Shown one piece after another: positions 45,058 through 55,146 of a stretch of 64,000 bases of DNA. How positions within the stretch are numbered: the stretch's first letter is position 1; the number at the start of each line of letters is the position of its first letter. The position numbers and the translations under genes are program-made. Under the pieces are notes generated by a model that was given only the letters and a program-made list of their open reading frames with translations, had not been told where the DNA came from and did not search any database. The DNA is from Paraburkholderia aromaticivorans (GTDB lineage Bacteria > Pseudomonadota > Gammaproteobacteria > Burkholderiales > Burkholderiaceae), in the NCBI RefSeq assembly GCF_012689525.1, contig NZ_CP051514.1, positions 558,001-622,000 on the forward strand, given 5' to 3'.

Positions 45058-46713
45058 ATGAAAAAGCGTCCGCGCAAGGCGTCCGTGCGCGTTCGCCCTG
45101 CCCATTACTTGCCTGACCTACGCGCCGGGCTGTCTGTCGCTGGCCTGCTCATTCCTGAGTCGATGGCGTATTCAACCATCGCGAACCTACCGCCGCAGAC
45201 GGGCGTTGTCGCGCTACTCGCGGGTCTCGTCGCCTACGGCCTGCTGGGCGACAGCCGCTTTGCGATCGTGTCGGCCACGTCCTCGTCGGCGGCCGTCCTT
45301 GCAGCCGTGGTGGTGGGAATGGCCGGCGGCAACCTGCCCATGCGCATGCTGCTAGCCGCCGGGCTGGTATTGATTACCGGGTTGATCTTCGTCGGCGCCT
45401 CGGTCGCGCGCTTGGGCGGCGCTTCGGAGTTCATCGCCAAACCGGTGCTGCGCGGTTATGCGTTCGGACTCGCAATTATCATCATAGTAAGACAGATACC
45501 CAGTGTCCTCGGCGTGAGTCTCAAGCACAGCGATTTTGCCGGCCTCTTGATCGAGCTTGCCCATAGCTACCCGCACTGGAACGTCTGGCAGTTAGTGACC
45601 GGGCTCGTCGCGCTGGTCCTTCTATTCGCGTTCGGTCGCTCACGCCAAGTGCCGGGCGCGTTCGTCGTGATCGCGCTAGGCATCGTCGCCAGTCGCTGGC
45701 TCGGCCTTCACGCGCACGGGGTGTCGGTGGTCGGCGCAATCGACCTGTCGGGCGAAACGCCTTCCCTGCCGAGCCTTGATCACCGCCAATGGACCCAGCT
45801 TGGCGAATTCGCCTTCGCGCTGGCGCTGATCCTGTACGCCGAATCGTATAGCTCGGTCCGCACGTTTGCGCTCAAGCACGGAGACTTGACCGAGCCCAAC
45901 CGCGAGTTGCTCGCACTCGGGGCTGCGAATCTGCTGTCAGGGCTATTTCATGGCCTGCCGGTAGGCGCCGGCTATTCCGCAAGTGCCACGAACGAAGCGG
46001 CTGGTGCACATTCGCGCTGCGCAGGTTGGGTCGCCGCCGTGGTGGTGGTCGTGATCGTGCTCACCTTACTGTCATGGGTGGCCCTCACGCCCACGGCGGT
46101 GCTTGCGGCCGTCGTTTGCCATGCGCTTAGCCATGCGTTGAACCCGTCAGTGTTCAGGCCGTATGTTCGGTTGCATCGCGACCGGTTCATCGTCGCCGCC
46201 GCCCTGCTTGCGGTGCTGGTGCTAGGCGTGCTCTACGGGTTGCTCGCGGCGATCGGGCTCAGCCTGCTGATGCTGTTGCGCGGGCTCTCTGTGCCGAACG
46301 TGAGCACGCTCGGACGCCTCGGCGATGGACACGATTTCCTTGTCCTCACGGCGCATCCGGATGCGCGACCAGTTCCGGGCGTGATTGTCCTGCGCCCGGA
46401 AGCGCCGCTCTTTTTTGGCAACGTCGAAGTCATGCTGCAGCATGTGAGAGCGTGTGTCGTCAACGCGAGCGATAGCACGCAATCGATTGTTCTCAGCCTT
46501 GAAGAGTCCCCCGATCTGGACAGCACCAGTGTGGAGGCGTTGCTGGAATTCCAGCGCTTTGCAGTGGCGCGCGGCAAGAGGTTGCTCTTCGCCCGTCTGA
46601 AGGAGCCCGTGCTGGCGCTGCTCATCGTGGCCGGCATGCCCGGTCTCACGCCGTCGCACGTCCTTTACAGCGTCGACGACGCGGTCGCCGCCGCCCTCGC
46701 TCAGTCGAGGTGA
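45058..46713 (+). CDS. SulP-family anion transporter with STAS domain
   Basis: A 551-residue protein. The sulfate-transporter core (about 15-400) has the family motif GLSVAGLLIPESMAYSTIAN and ten or more helices, including FHGLPVGAGYSASATNEAAG. The C-terminal STAS domain (about 430-545) has VIVLRPEAPLFFGNVEVMLQ and LEESPDLDSTSVEALLEF. It is an inner-membrane transporter of sulfate, bicarbonate or similar anions. It is divergent from mgtA with about 390 bases between, a span that could hold both promoters. Full length. Confidence 0.92.
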   Translation: MKKRPRKASVRVRPAHYLPDLRAGLSVAGLLIPESMAYSTIANLPPQTGVVALLAGLVAYGLLGDSRFAIVSATSSSAAVLAAVVVGMAGGNLPMRMLLAAGLVLITGLIFVGASVARLGGASEFIAKPVLRGYAFGLAIIIIVRQIPSVLGVSLKHSDFAGLLIELAHSYPHWNVWQLVTGLVALVLLFAFGRSRQVPGAFVVIALGIVASRWLGLHAHGVSVVGAIDLSGETPSLPSLDHRQWTQLGEFAFALALILYAESYSSVRTFALKHGDLTEPNRELLALGAANLLSGLFHGLPVGAGYSASATNEAAGAHSRCAGWVAAVVVVVIVLTLLSWVALTPTAVLAAVVCHALSHALNPSVFRPYVRLHRDRFIVAAALLAVLVLGVLYGLLAAIGLSLLMLLRGLSVPNVSTLGRLGDGHDFLVLTAHPDARPVPGVIVLRPEAPLFFGNVEVMLQHVRACVVNASDSTQSIVLSLEESPDLDSTSVEALLEFQRFAVARGKRLLFARLKEPVLALLIVAGMPGLTPSHVLYSVDDAVAAALAQSR

Positions 46714-47408
46714 CCCGGTCGCGAGGGCACTATCCTCTTGGCAGATCCTCATGCAAAACAATTAGGATAGCCCGATATTTCAAGGAGTTTGCGCATTTGG
46801 CTGAAGTTGAGTTTCGAGGGCGGTGGCACGTCGCCGCTTGATTTCATCTTTTTCCAACCCCTTCGCCATCATGCCTTCGAAGTACTGCTTGCGTTGCGCC
46901 TTGAACTTCGGCACCACCGCCTGCAATGGGGCTGTCCGGGTCATAGAGCGCCTTGGCAAGCTCATACTGATGGGATGAAGCCGCCATGGCGCGCTTGCTG
47001 CGCACCTGGTACGTCGGCATGCCGGTTCGCAGAGCCGTTGAGCGCTACCTGCCGGAGCGCATCGGGCCAGGGCAGTCGGCGCGCGGCGTCCTCGGCACAG
47101 TTCGTTGACGGCTGACGAGCGTCACACGGCATGTCGGCCGGCCGGATCTCGCCGCCACTTTCGAACACCCTGACGGTGAGCGCTTACGGGAGGCGAAAGC
47201 AGTCGACGATGGCGACGACGAATGCGGCGACCCTTGGCGCTGGTAAGCGCCGGCAGGTATCGGACCGCCAAGAGCGCAAACCGCTCGGCGCGGTTACGGC
47301 CGACTTTTGTCATAAGCGGCCGGCCATCGGACTGCGTGAGACACGACGTCTCATCGACTACAACCCCAGGATCTTGCCGACCGTCTCATGGAACTCGCTG
47401 GTCGCGTC
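46714..47408. other. Degenerate coding remnants
   Basis: On the minus strand, fragments such as SSHQYELAKALYDPDSPIAG and VVPKFKAQRKQYFEGMMAKG occur in different frames, as in a decayed gene. I cannot assign a family. No intact gene, repeat or RNA is visible. Confidence 0.4.
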
Positions 47409-47626
47409 TTAAATCGCCTCGTCGGCCTCGTCGTGTAGGTTGTCCACGTTCTCATCCAGCACCTCCTGCAACGTCAGGTACGCTGAAATGATGCTGTCCA
47501 GTTGGTCACCTGCGACGCGCGCGTACACGGCCTCCGCCAGGGCTTCCATGAAGTCAGCCCGGCTTCCCCCACGAGGCCATCCGCGCTGTTTTCCAGGTCG
47601 TCCTTGAACTGTTCCACATCTGCCAT
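47409..47626 (-). pseudogene. Small acidic protein gene, frameshifted
   Basis: It starts MADVEQFKDDLENSADGLVG behind GGAGCG. In a G run near 47566 the frame slips. In the next frame it continues as SRADFMEALAEAVYARVAGD, QLDSIISAYLTLQEVLDENV and ends DNLHDEADEAI at a stop (47409-47411). The joined protein would be about 72 residues, helical and strongly acidic. Family unknown. Confidence 0.6.
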
Positions 47627-47659
47627 GTTTCGCTCCGGGTCAGGTACAGCGTTGCATAT

Positions 47660-47899
47660 TACGTGCGATCGCAGGAAGGGCGGCCGGCTGAAGCTGGTCC
47701 TGTGACCTGGCTCAGCCTGCCCCTGCTCGCTCGCCAGTCCGTCCCCGGCAGGCCCAACCGCGCAACCGCCGGGATCGCCTCGTGTATATTTGATAAAGGA
47801 CGCCGCAGCGCGCGGGCCGCCAGGAAGCCGTTGCATTGCGGCATCGAGAGGTCGATCAGGATGACATGGCAATGCCAGCGGTACGCGGGTCCTATGCAC
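47660..47899 (-). pseudogene. Response-regulator receiver fragment cut by IS6-type copy B
   Basis: VILIDLSMPQCNGFLAARAL holds the phospho-acceptor Asp and Met-Pro of a receiver domain, and residual PAVARLGLPGTDWRASR follows. The N-terminal third was removed by the IS at 47900, and the C-terminal part is out of frame. Confidence 0.65.
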
Positions 47900-48728
47900 G
47901 GCTTTGTCACGTTGACTGGGCGATGACGCAAACAGATGGGGGATGCGTGTTTGCTCAGACGGTTGACGGATTTTGGGTGAGCTCGGTCAAACGATGCCAC
48001 GAGTCGAAGCGCTGAGTGAGCTGTTTGCGGTAAAGAGAAGCGCGCAGCAAATGCCGCTTGAGCGCGAAGTGCTGCCGGATCGGTCCGAAGCTCGAGAGAA
48101 ACGCCTGGGTACGCTTTGGGTAGCGAAACCCGCGCAAGCGCCGCTCGCGTTCGCGCGTAGGTTGATGGCTATTCTCGGCCCGATTGTTCACGCGGGCGGC
48201 AGCCTTGACGAACACGTGTTTGACATTTGCCAGCGCGGGGATCCTGGACTTCGCGGCCGGATAGCTGCGCAGCTGATCGGTGACGATTTTGCGCGGCACC
48301 GGGCACGAACGAAGTACGCGTTTGAAGAATCGTTCGGCTGCGGCCGTGTCGCGCCGCTTCTGCAGCAGGATATCGAGTTCGGCGCCGTGCTCGTCGACCG
48401 CTCGCTACAGCACATAAGGTTCACCGCGCAACGTCACGAACAACTCATCGAGATGCCATGTACTGCCCGGTTTTCGCCGGACAGCCTTTACCCGATGTGC
48501 AAACCCGGAACCGAATTTATCGCACCAGCGGCGCACGGTTTCATAACTCACCTCGATGCCGCGCTCGAACAGCAACTCTTCAATATCACGCAAACTCAGC
48601 TGAAACCGAAAGTACCACCGAACGGCCCAGCTGATGACCACCGCAGGAAAGCGATGCCCGTGATAGAGCGATCTGGAATTTTTCATCTCAAGAATTCTAC
48701 GCGACCGCCGCAATAACGTGACAAAGCC
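47900..48728 (-). mobile_element. IS6-type insertion sequence, copy B
   Basis: 829 bases, inverted relative to copy A at 36928-37756, with the same terminal repeats GGCTTTGTCACGTT. Flanks differ (CTATGCAC on the left, GCGCCATC on the right), without target duplication. The two copies enclose about 10 kb including the split mgtA and SulP. Confidence 0.88.
47955..48686 (-). pseudogene. IS6-type transposase with an in-frame amber codon (copy B)
   Basis: Same as copy A: it begins MKNSRSLYHGHRFPAVVISW, reads through WHLDELFVTLRGEPYVL to TAG (48405-48407), then RAVDEHGAELDILLQKR and the remaining catalytic residues to 47955. The identical amber in both copies means they share a recent ancestor that already had it. 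Confidence 0.88.
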
Positions 48729-49022
48729 GCGCCATCCTGTCCAGAAACTGCACTGTTTTCGCAGAATTGTTCTTAACACTATCGGGGATCGACGGCAGTT
48801 GCATGAAAGCGCAAGAAGAATCGGCGAGGACACCGATCTTCATTAAAGCCCGATTACATTATAGTTCGCGTGCGCACGGTGGCACGTTGCCGCGCGCTGC
48901 GACGGCCATCGGCCATGGTTCAACGGGGCGGCGCTGACAGGTCTGTCAACTGCCAGGAATGTATCGTTCGGTGGCTGACTGGCTCAGAAGCGGAGTGAAA
49001 TGTGTGGCTGAATTGCCTGCCG
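48729..49022. other. Non-coding stretch
   Basis: Nothing supported. An AT-richer part near 48840-48870 might be promoter remains. Confidence 0.4.
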
Positions 49023-49888
49023 TCACGCCGGCTCACCAGCCATGCGCCGTTCCAGCACGACCGGCAGCCGTAGCGTGAATTCGCTGCCCGTACCGGGGCC
49101 GGCACTGGTCGCCGACACCCTTCCGCCATGCGATTCGGCGACCGCTTTCACGACGGCAAGACCCACCCCCAAACCGCCGGCACTCGCCGCAATCGTTCTG
49201 CTGGATTGAGCGAAGAGCTCAAAGATATGTGGCAGGAGCGCGCCCGATATGCCCAGGCCATTGTCCTTGACGGACACCACAAGGTCCTTCCCGTCTGCGA
49301 GCACGTTCACGGCGATGCAACCCTTCTCCGGCGTGTATTTCACTGCGTTATGCAGGAGGTTGTCGACGGCCTGTGCGAGACGGGCTGGATCGCCTTCAAT
49401 GCGTAGTGCCCTGTCGGCAATCTGCACGGTGAGAGTCTGGCCGCGTTCGGCTGCTGCCAGTGCGGCTGCGGTGAGGGGGCGGCCAGAACCTCGACGACGT
49501 CGAAGGGGACCTTGCTCACACGGAGTGCGCCACGGTCGATCCGCGTTGCATCCATCAAGTCCTCGGCAAGCCGGATAATCTGTGTGATCTGCCGGTCGAG
49601 CATGTCGAGCGACCGTAACACCTCCGGGCGATCCGCCGACGCCCTGCGAATGAGATGGATGGCGAGTTGCATCGGCGTCAACGGTCCACGAAGCTCGTGC
49701 GCCACCATGGCAAGAATTTCGTCCTTGCGTCGTAGTGCGTCGAAACGATGGCCGGCCGATGAAGAATTGCTGGAAAAAGCGATGGCGGCCTGCCGGGGCG
49801 GGCGTTCCATCATGTCATCTGCCACATCTGCGTGCTCCGTGTCGGGCGTGCCAACGGACCACCGGAAAGACTCTGGATGAACTGACAT
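49023..49888 (-). pseudogene. Sensor histidine kinase, frameshifted
   Basis: The first part (start MSVHPESFRWSVGTPDTEHA) has HisKA with His in LAMVAHELRGPLTPMQLAIH and dimerisation helices to VVEVLAA. In a C run near 49475 one base is missing. One frame over it continues as LTAAALAAAERGQTLTVQIA, then NLLHNAVKYTPEKG, VKDNGLGI, FELFAQ and GGLGVGLAVVKAVAESHGG, ending at 49023. If the slip is an assembly error it is a normal cytoplasmic kinase of about 290 residues. Confidence 0.82.
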
Positions 49889-50320
49889 GTTGATCCCCAT
49901 ATCGCGCCCTTCGGGTCGCGATGCGCCAATACCCGGCGGTGCGCCAATGCCTGCCACGCGAGAGCGACCCGAAGATCACTGGTACGTGCAGGTTGAAATA
50001 GCACGGTCCCACGAACAATATGGTAAGTCTGTACGGTGACGTTCAGATCAGTAAAAACAACCGCATCGAGCCAATCACGGGGATGGACAGGCCCGCATCG
50101 GCGTCCCGACTGCCTGCAGCGATGGATCACCGAAGCTGCCCCCGTTTCCGACACCTATTTTCCGGCGACCCGCTCACCGGCCTGTTTCCGGCAACAGGCC
50201 ACATGATTGACTCGCGGCAGCGCCTCAGTGGTTGCGGCAGGGGCTGGACTGCAGGTCATCGGCCGCCACCGTACAGACATCCCCCGGCGAACATGAGACG
50301 CTGGCGCAGGATAGAACCGG
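49889..50320. other. Non-coding stretch
   Basis: Upstream region shared by the broken kinase (left) and the small exported protein (right). No further gene seen. Confidence 0.4.
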
Positions 50321-50779
50321 ATGCCCCCCATCATGACCAAGGTCGCTCTCAACACGCTAACCGTGTTCACTGCCATAGGCGCGGTGCTCATTCCAGTGAT
50401 GTGCTGCGCCTACGCGCTCGATGCGCAACTCGACTGCAAATCGAACGCGCACGCGTTCATCACCCCGCTATTGAACGCTCAATATATCGATCCGAATCCG
50501 ATGCGTGTCGAAGTGAACTCGGTCAACGCATTTCGACCAACGCACGACAGCAACCTGACGGCTTTCGGGTTCCGTGTCTACGCCGTTCTCGGGTATGAGC
50601 GCGACGACACGATATTCAAACAGGGAAGTGGCCAGCCCATTACGCCGTCAGCATATGGCGCCGTAGTCCTTGGCCCCGCCGAGACAGTAGAAGCCCGCGC
50701 ACGCGAGGCTGGCAGCGACGCTGTCGTTCGGCAAGTCGTCCCCCTCCTGCTCACGGCCATCTTCTGCAGCGAGCACTGA
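50321..50779 (+). CDS. Small exported protein of unknown function
   Basis: A 152-residue protein. The N-terminus (MPPIMTKVALNTLTVFTAIG then AVLIPVMCCAYALDAQ) is a signal peptide or anchor. The rest is mixed polar/hydrophobic with ITPLLNAQYIDPNPMRVEVN and FGFRVYAVLGYERDDTIFKQ, and one Cys near the end. The start could also be the ATG four codons on. The family is not recognised. It is followed by a His-rich lipoprotein gene about 120 bases on. Confidence 0.65.
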   Translation: MPPIMTKVALNTLTVFTAIGAVLIPVMCCAYALDAQLDCKSNAHAFITPLLNAQYIDPNPMRVEVNSVNAFRPTHDSNLTAFGFRVYAVLGYERDDTIFKQGSGQPITPSAYGAVVLGPAETVEARAREAGSDAVVRQVVPLLLTAIFCSEH

Positions 50780-50902
50780 CGCACTACCCGCCTGCAGTCA
50801 TGCATTGACTGGCATCGCAGACCTTCGGTTGCGCCTCGTGAAGGAGCTGAGCCGACGCATTGGCTCTTGCGCTGCCTGGCAGAAGGAATTGAAGGAGTAG
50901 AC

Positions 50903-51061
50903 ATGAAGAAGCGAGCACTGATATGGATGCTGATCGCCCAGTCGCTGATTACCGGCCTGAGCGCGTGCATCCTTGTTCCCGTTGGCGGCGGTGGCGACGA
51001 CTACCACCATGGTAGTGGCGGCTACCATGAGGAGCACGAACATGATCGCGACCACTACTAG
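50903..51061 (+). CDS. Small histidine-rich lipoprotein
   Basis: A 52-residue protein, AAGGAG before the ATG. MKKRALIWMLIAQSLITGLS ends in the lipobox L-S-A-C, so Cys22 is likely lipidated. After a Gly-rich hinge the tail (DDYHHGSGGYHEEHEHDRDH) has eight His and many Asp/Glu, a good metal-binding sequence. It may be a periplasmic metal-binding lipoprotein. Such tiny lipoproteins are often missed in annotation. Confidence 0.7.
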   Translation: MKKRALIWMLIAQSLITGLSACILVPVGGGGDDYHHGSGGYHEEHEHDRDHY

Positions 51062-51345
51062 GCTACCCACCAGCTGGCCACCTGTTTGGTCGGAGAAATC
51101 CCTGAAGAGGGAGCTTGACCCTTTCGGCGCAACCCTATGGCGACAGCCATGAACGCCACGACATGCGTTCCTCCCCGCATCATTCGCGACATTACCGCTA
51201 TACCGTCATGCGGCGCCGCCGACTCCGGTCCGACGCCGACCACCCGCGATAGCGAACGCCCGCCGACGCTGGCTTCTGCCACGAGCGGCCGTAAATGGCC
51301 GAAGCTCGCACGCTCGCGCCGATGCGCTGATCGGCAGCATTGGGT

Positions 51346-51506
51346 CGATGTTGTTGAAAAAGTCGCTTCGTGATTTTTTCCGTTCGCTCGCGCAAAAATC
51401 GACCTCTCAGATCGCCCTGCAAGCCGCTCGCGACCATCGGTCAAGGGTATGAAGACCCCTGAAAACTTCGCAAGAGAGACCAACGGCGACTTTTTCAACA
51501 ACATCG
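51346..51506. repeat. Short inverted-repeat element (type B), copy 1, 161 bases
   Basis: The ends CGATGTTGTTGAAAAAGTCG and its inverse at 51486-51506 are perfect over 21 bases. The inside has no gene and contains CGACCTCTCAGATCG. A diverged copy lies at 52329-52480. It is probably a non-autonomous element moved by a transposase elsewhere. Confidence 0.6.
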
Positions 51507-51914
51507 GTCGCGTGCTGCCGGTCGCCGCAATGCGCGCCACGGGAGACGATGCCTTATGCATGAGGCAGCACGCGGCCATCTACGGACGTTGGCCAACGCT
51601 TTCACAGGGACGTTCCAACGTCAGCTTCGCCCCAAGTACCGGACATTCAGGTACAGACTCGATCCGGCATAGCTCTCCACTGCGCGCCGGACCGCTACCG
51701 TACAGACACCTCGGTATCGCGCGTGCGAGCCTAGTATTGCACCCTGTGCGTACCAGTTATTCCTTGGACGCTTTCGTGAGGCACGCATTCGCGGGCAGCC
51801 GGTAATGTCGTGACGCCTATCCGCGTACCGTGTCAGGCTCGTATTCTGTCCGTACTTATAGCAGCGACCACCTCAAGCCTAGCCTGTGCCAGGGGCTCAA
51901 TTGGGAGAAATCTG

Positions 51915-52238
51915 ATGGGCAAGAAATCCACTTCTGACGATACCGGCGACTCGAATGAAACATCCGAAGCGACCCTAGCAGCACTGACCATACAGATCAG
52001 AGAGTTCGTCCACGAAGGGACGCTCGATAGCCGGTGTGCCGCGAAGCTCGTCAAGCGACTGAAAAAGGAAGCCGAAGCGATCTCGGAAAGCGGCAGTGCG
52101 ACGAAGACAGGTCAGAAGGAACTGAAGAAGGCTTTCGACTTAATCGATGCAGCGCTGCGCGATCACGATGCGGGGTTGCTGGTCACGGCCAACGCAGCGC
52201 TGCGGTCGGTAGAAGACTCGACGAGTGCTAGGAAGTAA
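51915..52238 (+). CDS. Small hypothetical protein, helical and charged
   Basis: A 107-residue protein, start MGKKSTSDDTGDSNETSEAT with GGGAG nine bases upstream. Sequence such as LAALTIQIREFVHEGTLDSR and KKAFDLIDAALRDHDAGLLV suggests two or three helices. A longer start 35 codons upstream adds a hydrophobic stretch but has no ribosome site. It lies between the two type-B repeats. Family unknown. Confidence 0.65.
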   Translation: MGKKSTSDDTGDSNETSEATLAALTIQIREFVHEGTLDSRCAAKLVKRLKKEAEAISESGSATKTGQKELKKAFDLIDAALRDHDAGLLVTANAALRSVEDSTSARK

Positions 52239-52328
52239 CGAACGGTCAGCGTTATATAACGACGAGCGTCCGCTCAAAGCCTTGCTTCGGCCAGAGATTG
52301 GTTCAAGCGGCGAATGGCGGCTGAGGGC

Positions 52329-52480
52329 CGATGCTGTTGAAAAAGTCACGACACGCAGTCTTCCCACCGCCGGTAAGAAGATCGACCTCTCAGATCGGCC
52401 TACAAGCCGCTCGCAGGACTCGGTTAAGGGTTGAACGACCCTTGAAAACCTCACGACATTGACCTCCGCCGACTTTTTCA
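52329..52480. repeat. Short inverted-repeat element (type B), copy 2
   Basis: The left end CGATGCTGTTGAAAAAGTC matches copy 1. The inside shares CGACCTCTCAGATCG and CAAGCCGCTCGC, and the right end CGACTTTTTCA is worn. About 150 bases. Confidence 0.5.
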
Positions 52481-52580
52481 AATGTGAGGGACTTCCCCGT
52501 CCCGGTGCGACGCTGAAGTCGCAGGCATCAAGTGCCATGATTGAGGTGCCATCCATCAATCGGAACAGGAGGGGAAAGTC

Positions 52581-53655
52581 ATGGATCAGCTTACTACCGT
52601 CGGCATCGACCTGGCAAAGGACATCTTCGCGGTCTGCGTGCTTGATGCAACCGGTGCCGTGTTGCAGCGGCGCGTGCTGCGACGCGAGGCGTTCATGCGA
52701 TGGGCCGAACAGTTGTCTCCCTGTCGCGTTGCAATGGAAGCCTGCGGTTCCTCTCACCACTGGGGTCGCTGGTTTGCCGCCCGCGGTCACATCGCCCGGC
52801 TTATTCCCGCCGAGTTCGTCAAGCCGTTCAGCCCGGCGGCAAGAACGATGCAGCTGATGCTGAAGCAATCGCTGTTGCCGCACGGCAGCCAACCATGCGC
52901 TTTGTAGCGATCAAGTCTGTCGACCAGCAGGCCATTCTCGCCTGGCACAGCGTCCGTCAGGGCTGGCAGAGGAGGAACGGACTGCGCTGCTGAACCGCAC
53001 GCGCGGACTGCTGGCCGAATTTGGGGTGGTGATTGCGCGTTCGGCAGACCGCTTGCTTGGCGCGTTGCCCATACTGATCGAAGACGCCAGACTGCCTGAC
53101 CCGGTGCGTGCCATGTTGCTCGAGGTGCGCGAACAACTGGTCGCGCTGAACCTGAGGCTTGCTCGCTGCGACCAGCAGATCGCCACTCACGCCAGAAACA
53201 GCGACGTCGCCAAACGCGCCGGCGAACTGCTCGGCGTCGGTCCGGTAACATCGAGTGCGCTGGCCGCCACGGTGCCCGATGCGAAGGTCTTCAGGAACGG
53301 CAGACAGTTCGGCGCCTGGCTGGGCCTGACGCCGCGACAGCACAGCTCAGGCGGCAGGACGCGGATTGGACATATCAGTCTGCGCGGCAACGTCTATCTG
53401 CGCATGCTGCTCGTTCAGGGCGCCCGAAGTACGTTGCAGTCGGCGCTGCGTGCCGACCCCACGCACGCAAGCCGGCTACAACGGTGGATCAGGCAGCTCC
53501 ACGAACGCAAGGGCTATCACAAGACGCTGATTGCGATTGCAAACAAGCATGCCCTGAGGATGCTGTGGGCGATGCTCGCGAAGGACGAACATTACGACGC
53601 CAACGCGTGGCAACGCCATCCCATGCATCCGCCGTTACCATCCGCTACAGCATGA
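52581..53655 (+). pseudogene. IS110-family (IS1111-like) transposase, two frameshifts
   Basis: Three frames join: MDQLTTVGIDLAKDIFAVCV and CRVAMEACGSSHHWGRW (first catalytic Asp and Glu), then NDAADAEAIAVAARQPTM (third acidic site), then ERTALLNRTRGLLAEFGVVI and the Tnp20 part LLGVGPVTSSALAATVPDAK with FGAWLGLTPRQHSSGG. Shifts are near 52845 and 52975. It is clearly a DEDD transposase; inactive as read. Confidence 0.85.
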
Positions 53656-54369
53656 CCCGGTTAGCCCAAAACTCAACTACTGTTCGACGCGATAGCAAGA
53701 CGAGGTCGGACCGAACGGGAGAAGAAGCCGACGATGCTGTTGGCGAATCATCATCGCACGCGGCGTATCACCGCGCGCCTGCTCGCCGGTTTTCAAATAG
53801 GGTTCTCCTGTGCGGCTCATATCGTGGCCCGCCCGATACGTTTCGGGCATCAAGGCCGTTTGCAAAGACGCAGTCTGTTCCTGGTATTGCTTCGAAGCGC
53901 GAGCCTTAGCTGACAACGGAGAAGTGATATGACCGCCCAACCAACTGGACCACCAGCAACATTGGCGCTGCGCATTTGCCGGCGCCAACCAATCTCACCC
54001 CGATCTTGACTTTCGGGGGAAGTCCTTGCAAACAGCATCGGCCGCGTGCGGCCGATCGCCGTCAGGCAGAGGCCGGCCATGAAGCGTCATTCGCGGGTAA
54101 CTTCGCTCAGACATTCAGGCGTCGGCTCCACTCGGGAACCAGACATTCAATTCGCAATGTTGGAGCGTTGCTTGTCGGCCAGTCCGGTCAGTCGAGCCTT
54201 TCAGTATTTGGCCATTTTGAATGACCGGTCTCGGAAAAATCGAACAGGCGCTAACGCCCCCTTTGCCGCCAGTGCAAGCAAGAGCGCGAATGCCAATGGC
54301 ATCTTGATTGCGCAGGTCAATCGCGCTCCGACGTGCAGCCGGACTGCTACGAAATTCGCCAGGCGGCGC
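53656..54369. other. Gene-poor stretch
   Basis: Only short frames of poor composition; no repeat or RNA that I can support. Confidence 0.4.
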
Positions 54370-54726
54370 TCAGGTGTTGATCCAGACGCGCGCCTGCTCC
54401 AGCTCGTTGACGTGGAACGTCTTGACTTCGGCCTTCGTAAAGAACCGCGCCAGATGCATCGAGGCACGGATCCAGCCCGCATCGGCCACCACGGCGGCGC
54501 GCGTGACCTTGCGTGCCACGGAAACGCCGAGCGTTATATCGGTCCACAGCGCCTTCGGCTCGATGCCGGTGAAATGCTCGATGCGTTCGAGCACGCGGGT
54601 CTTGCCGTTCAGTTTGAGATCACCACGCATGCGCTCAATGGTTTCGCGCAGATCGTGGTCGGTGATTTTGCCTTCGACGGAAATTTCGATGACAGGGGAA
54701 TCGGGCTCGGTGTGATACAGGATCAT
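54370..54726 (-). CDS. STAS/SpoIIAA-like protein
   Basis: A 118-residue soluble protein, MILYHTEPDSPVIEISVEGK, ITDHDLRETIERMRGDLKLN and GWIRASMHLARFFTKAEVKT, the pattern of the SpoIIAA-like (PF11964) family. By fold it is related to anti-sigma-factor antagonists, but this family lacks the phosphorylated Ser and its role is unknown. The ribosome site is weak. It is isolated. Confidence 0.82.
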   Translation of the reverse strand: MILYHTEPDSPVIEISVEGKITDHDLRETIERMRGDLKLNGKTRVLERIEHFTGIEPKALWTDITLGVSVARKVTRAAVVADAGWIRASMHLARFFTKAEVKTFHVNELEQARVWINT

Positions 54727-55146
54727 GGCAAGACCGCCTGACTAGGGAGACGTTACACGCTCAGGCGCGGCGCGGATGAGCCTAGCGTTCGATAATTTCT
54801 TCACGATACCCCTTTTCACACGGCTCGGTTAGCCAGGTTTAACGCCGTTTAGAGTACGCTGACGGCCCTGCCCCGTTACCATCTTCCCGCCCGTGCGACA
54901 CGTGTCGCTGCGTGGCCAGCCGTTCGGTTGGAGTAAGAGCGGGGACGTGCGGCGCCTCGCGGCTCAGGAGGCGACATTCGCTGGTCGCGATTTGCAGACG
55001 TTCCGACGTCGGCCCCACCCACCCACTAAACAGCCGTTCGACTGACCAGAACGAACGTCGGTTCATCGACCTTCGTTGATGTCGTCAAGCGCTCCCAACC
55101 AGGCGATGTGGAACACACGCCAGTATGTGCGTGGCACCCGTGTACT
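54727..55146. other. Non-coding stretch
   Basis: No supported gene; a degenerate area between the STAS-like gene and the broken regulator. Confidence 0.4.

Noticed and set aside
51346..52480. CRISPR array suggested by repeated segments
   Set aside because: Only two copies about 1 kb apart with inverted ends and unequal insides; no regular repeat-spacer pattern.
54839..55066. A 75-codon minus-strand frame as a gene
   Set aside because: No ribosome site, Arg/Ser-rich composition and no family signal.
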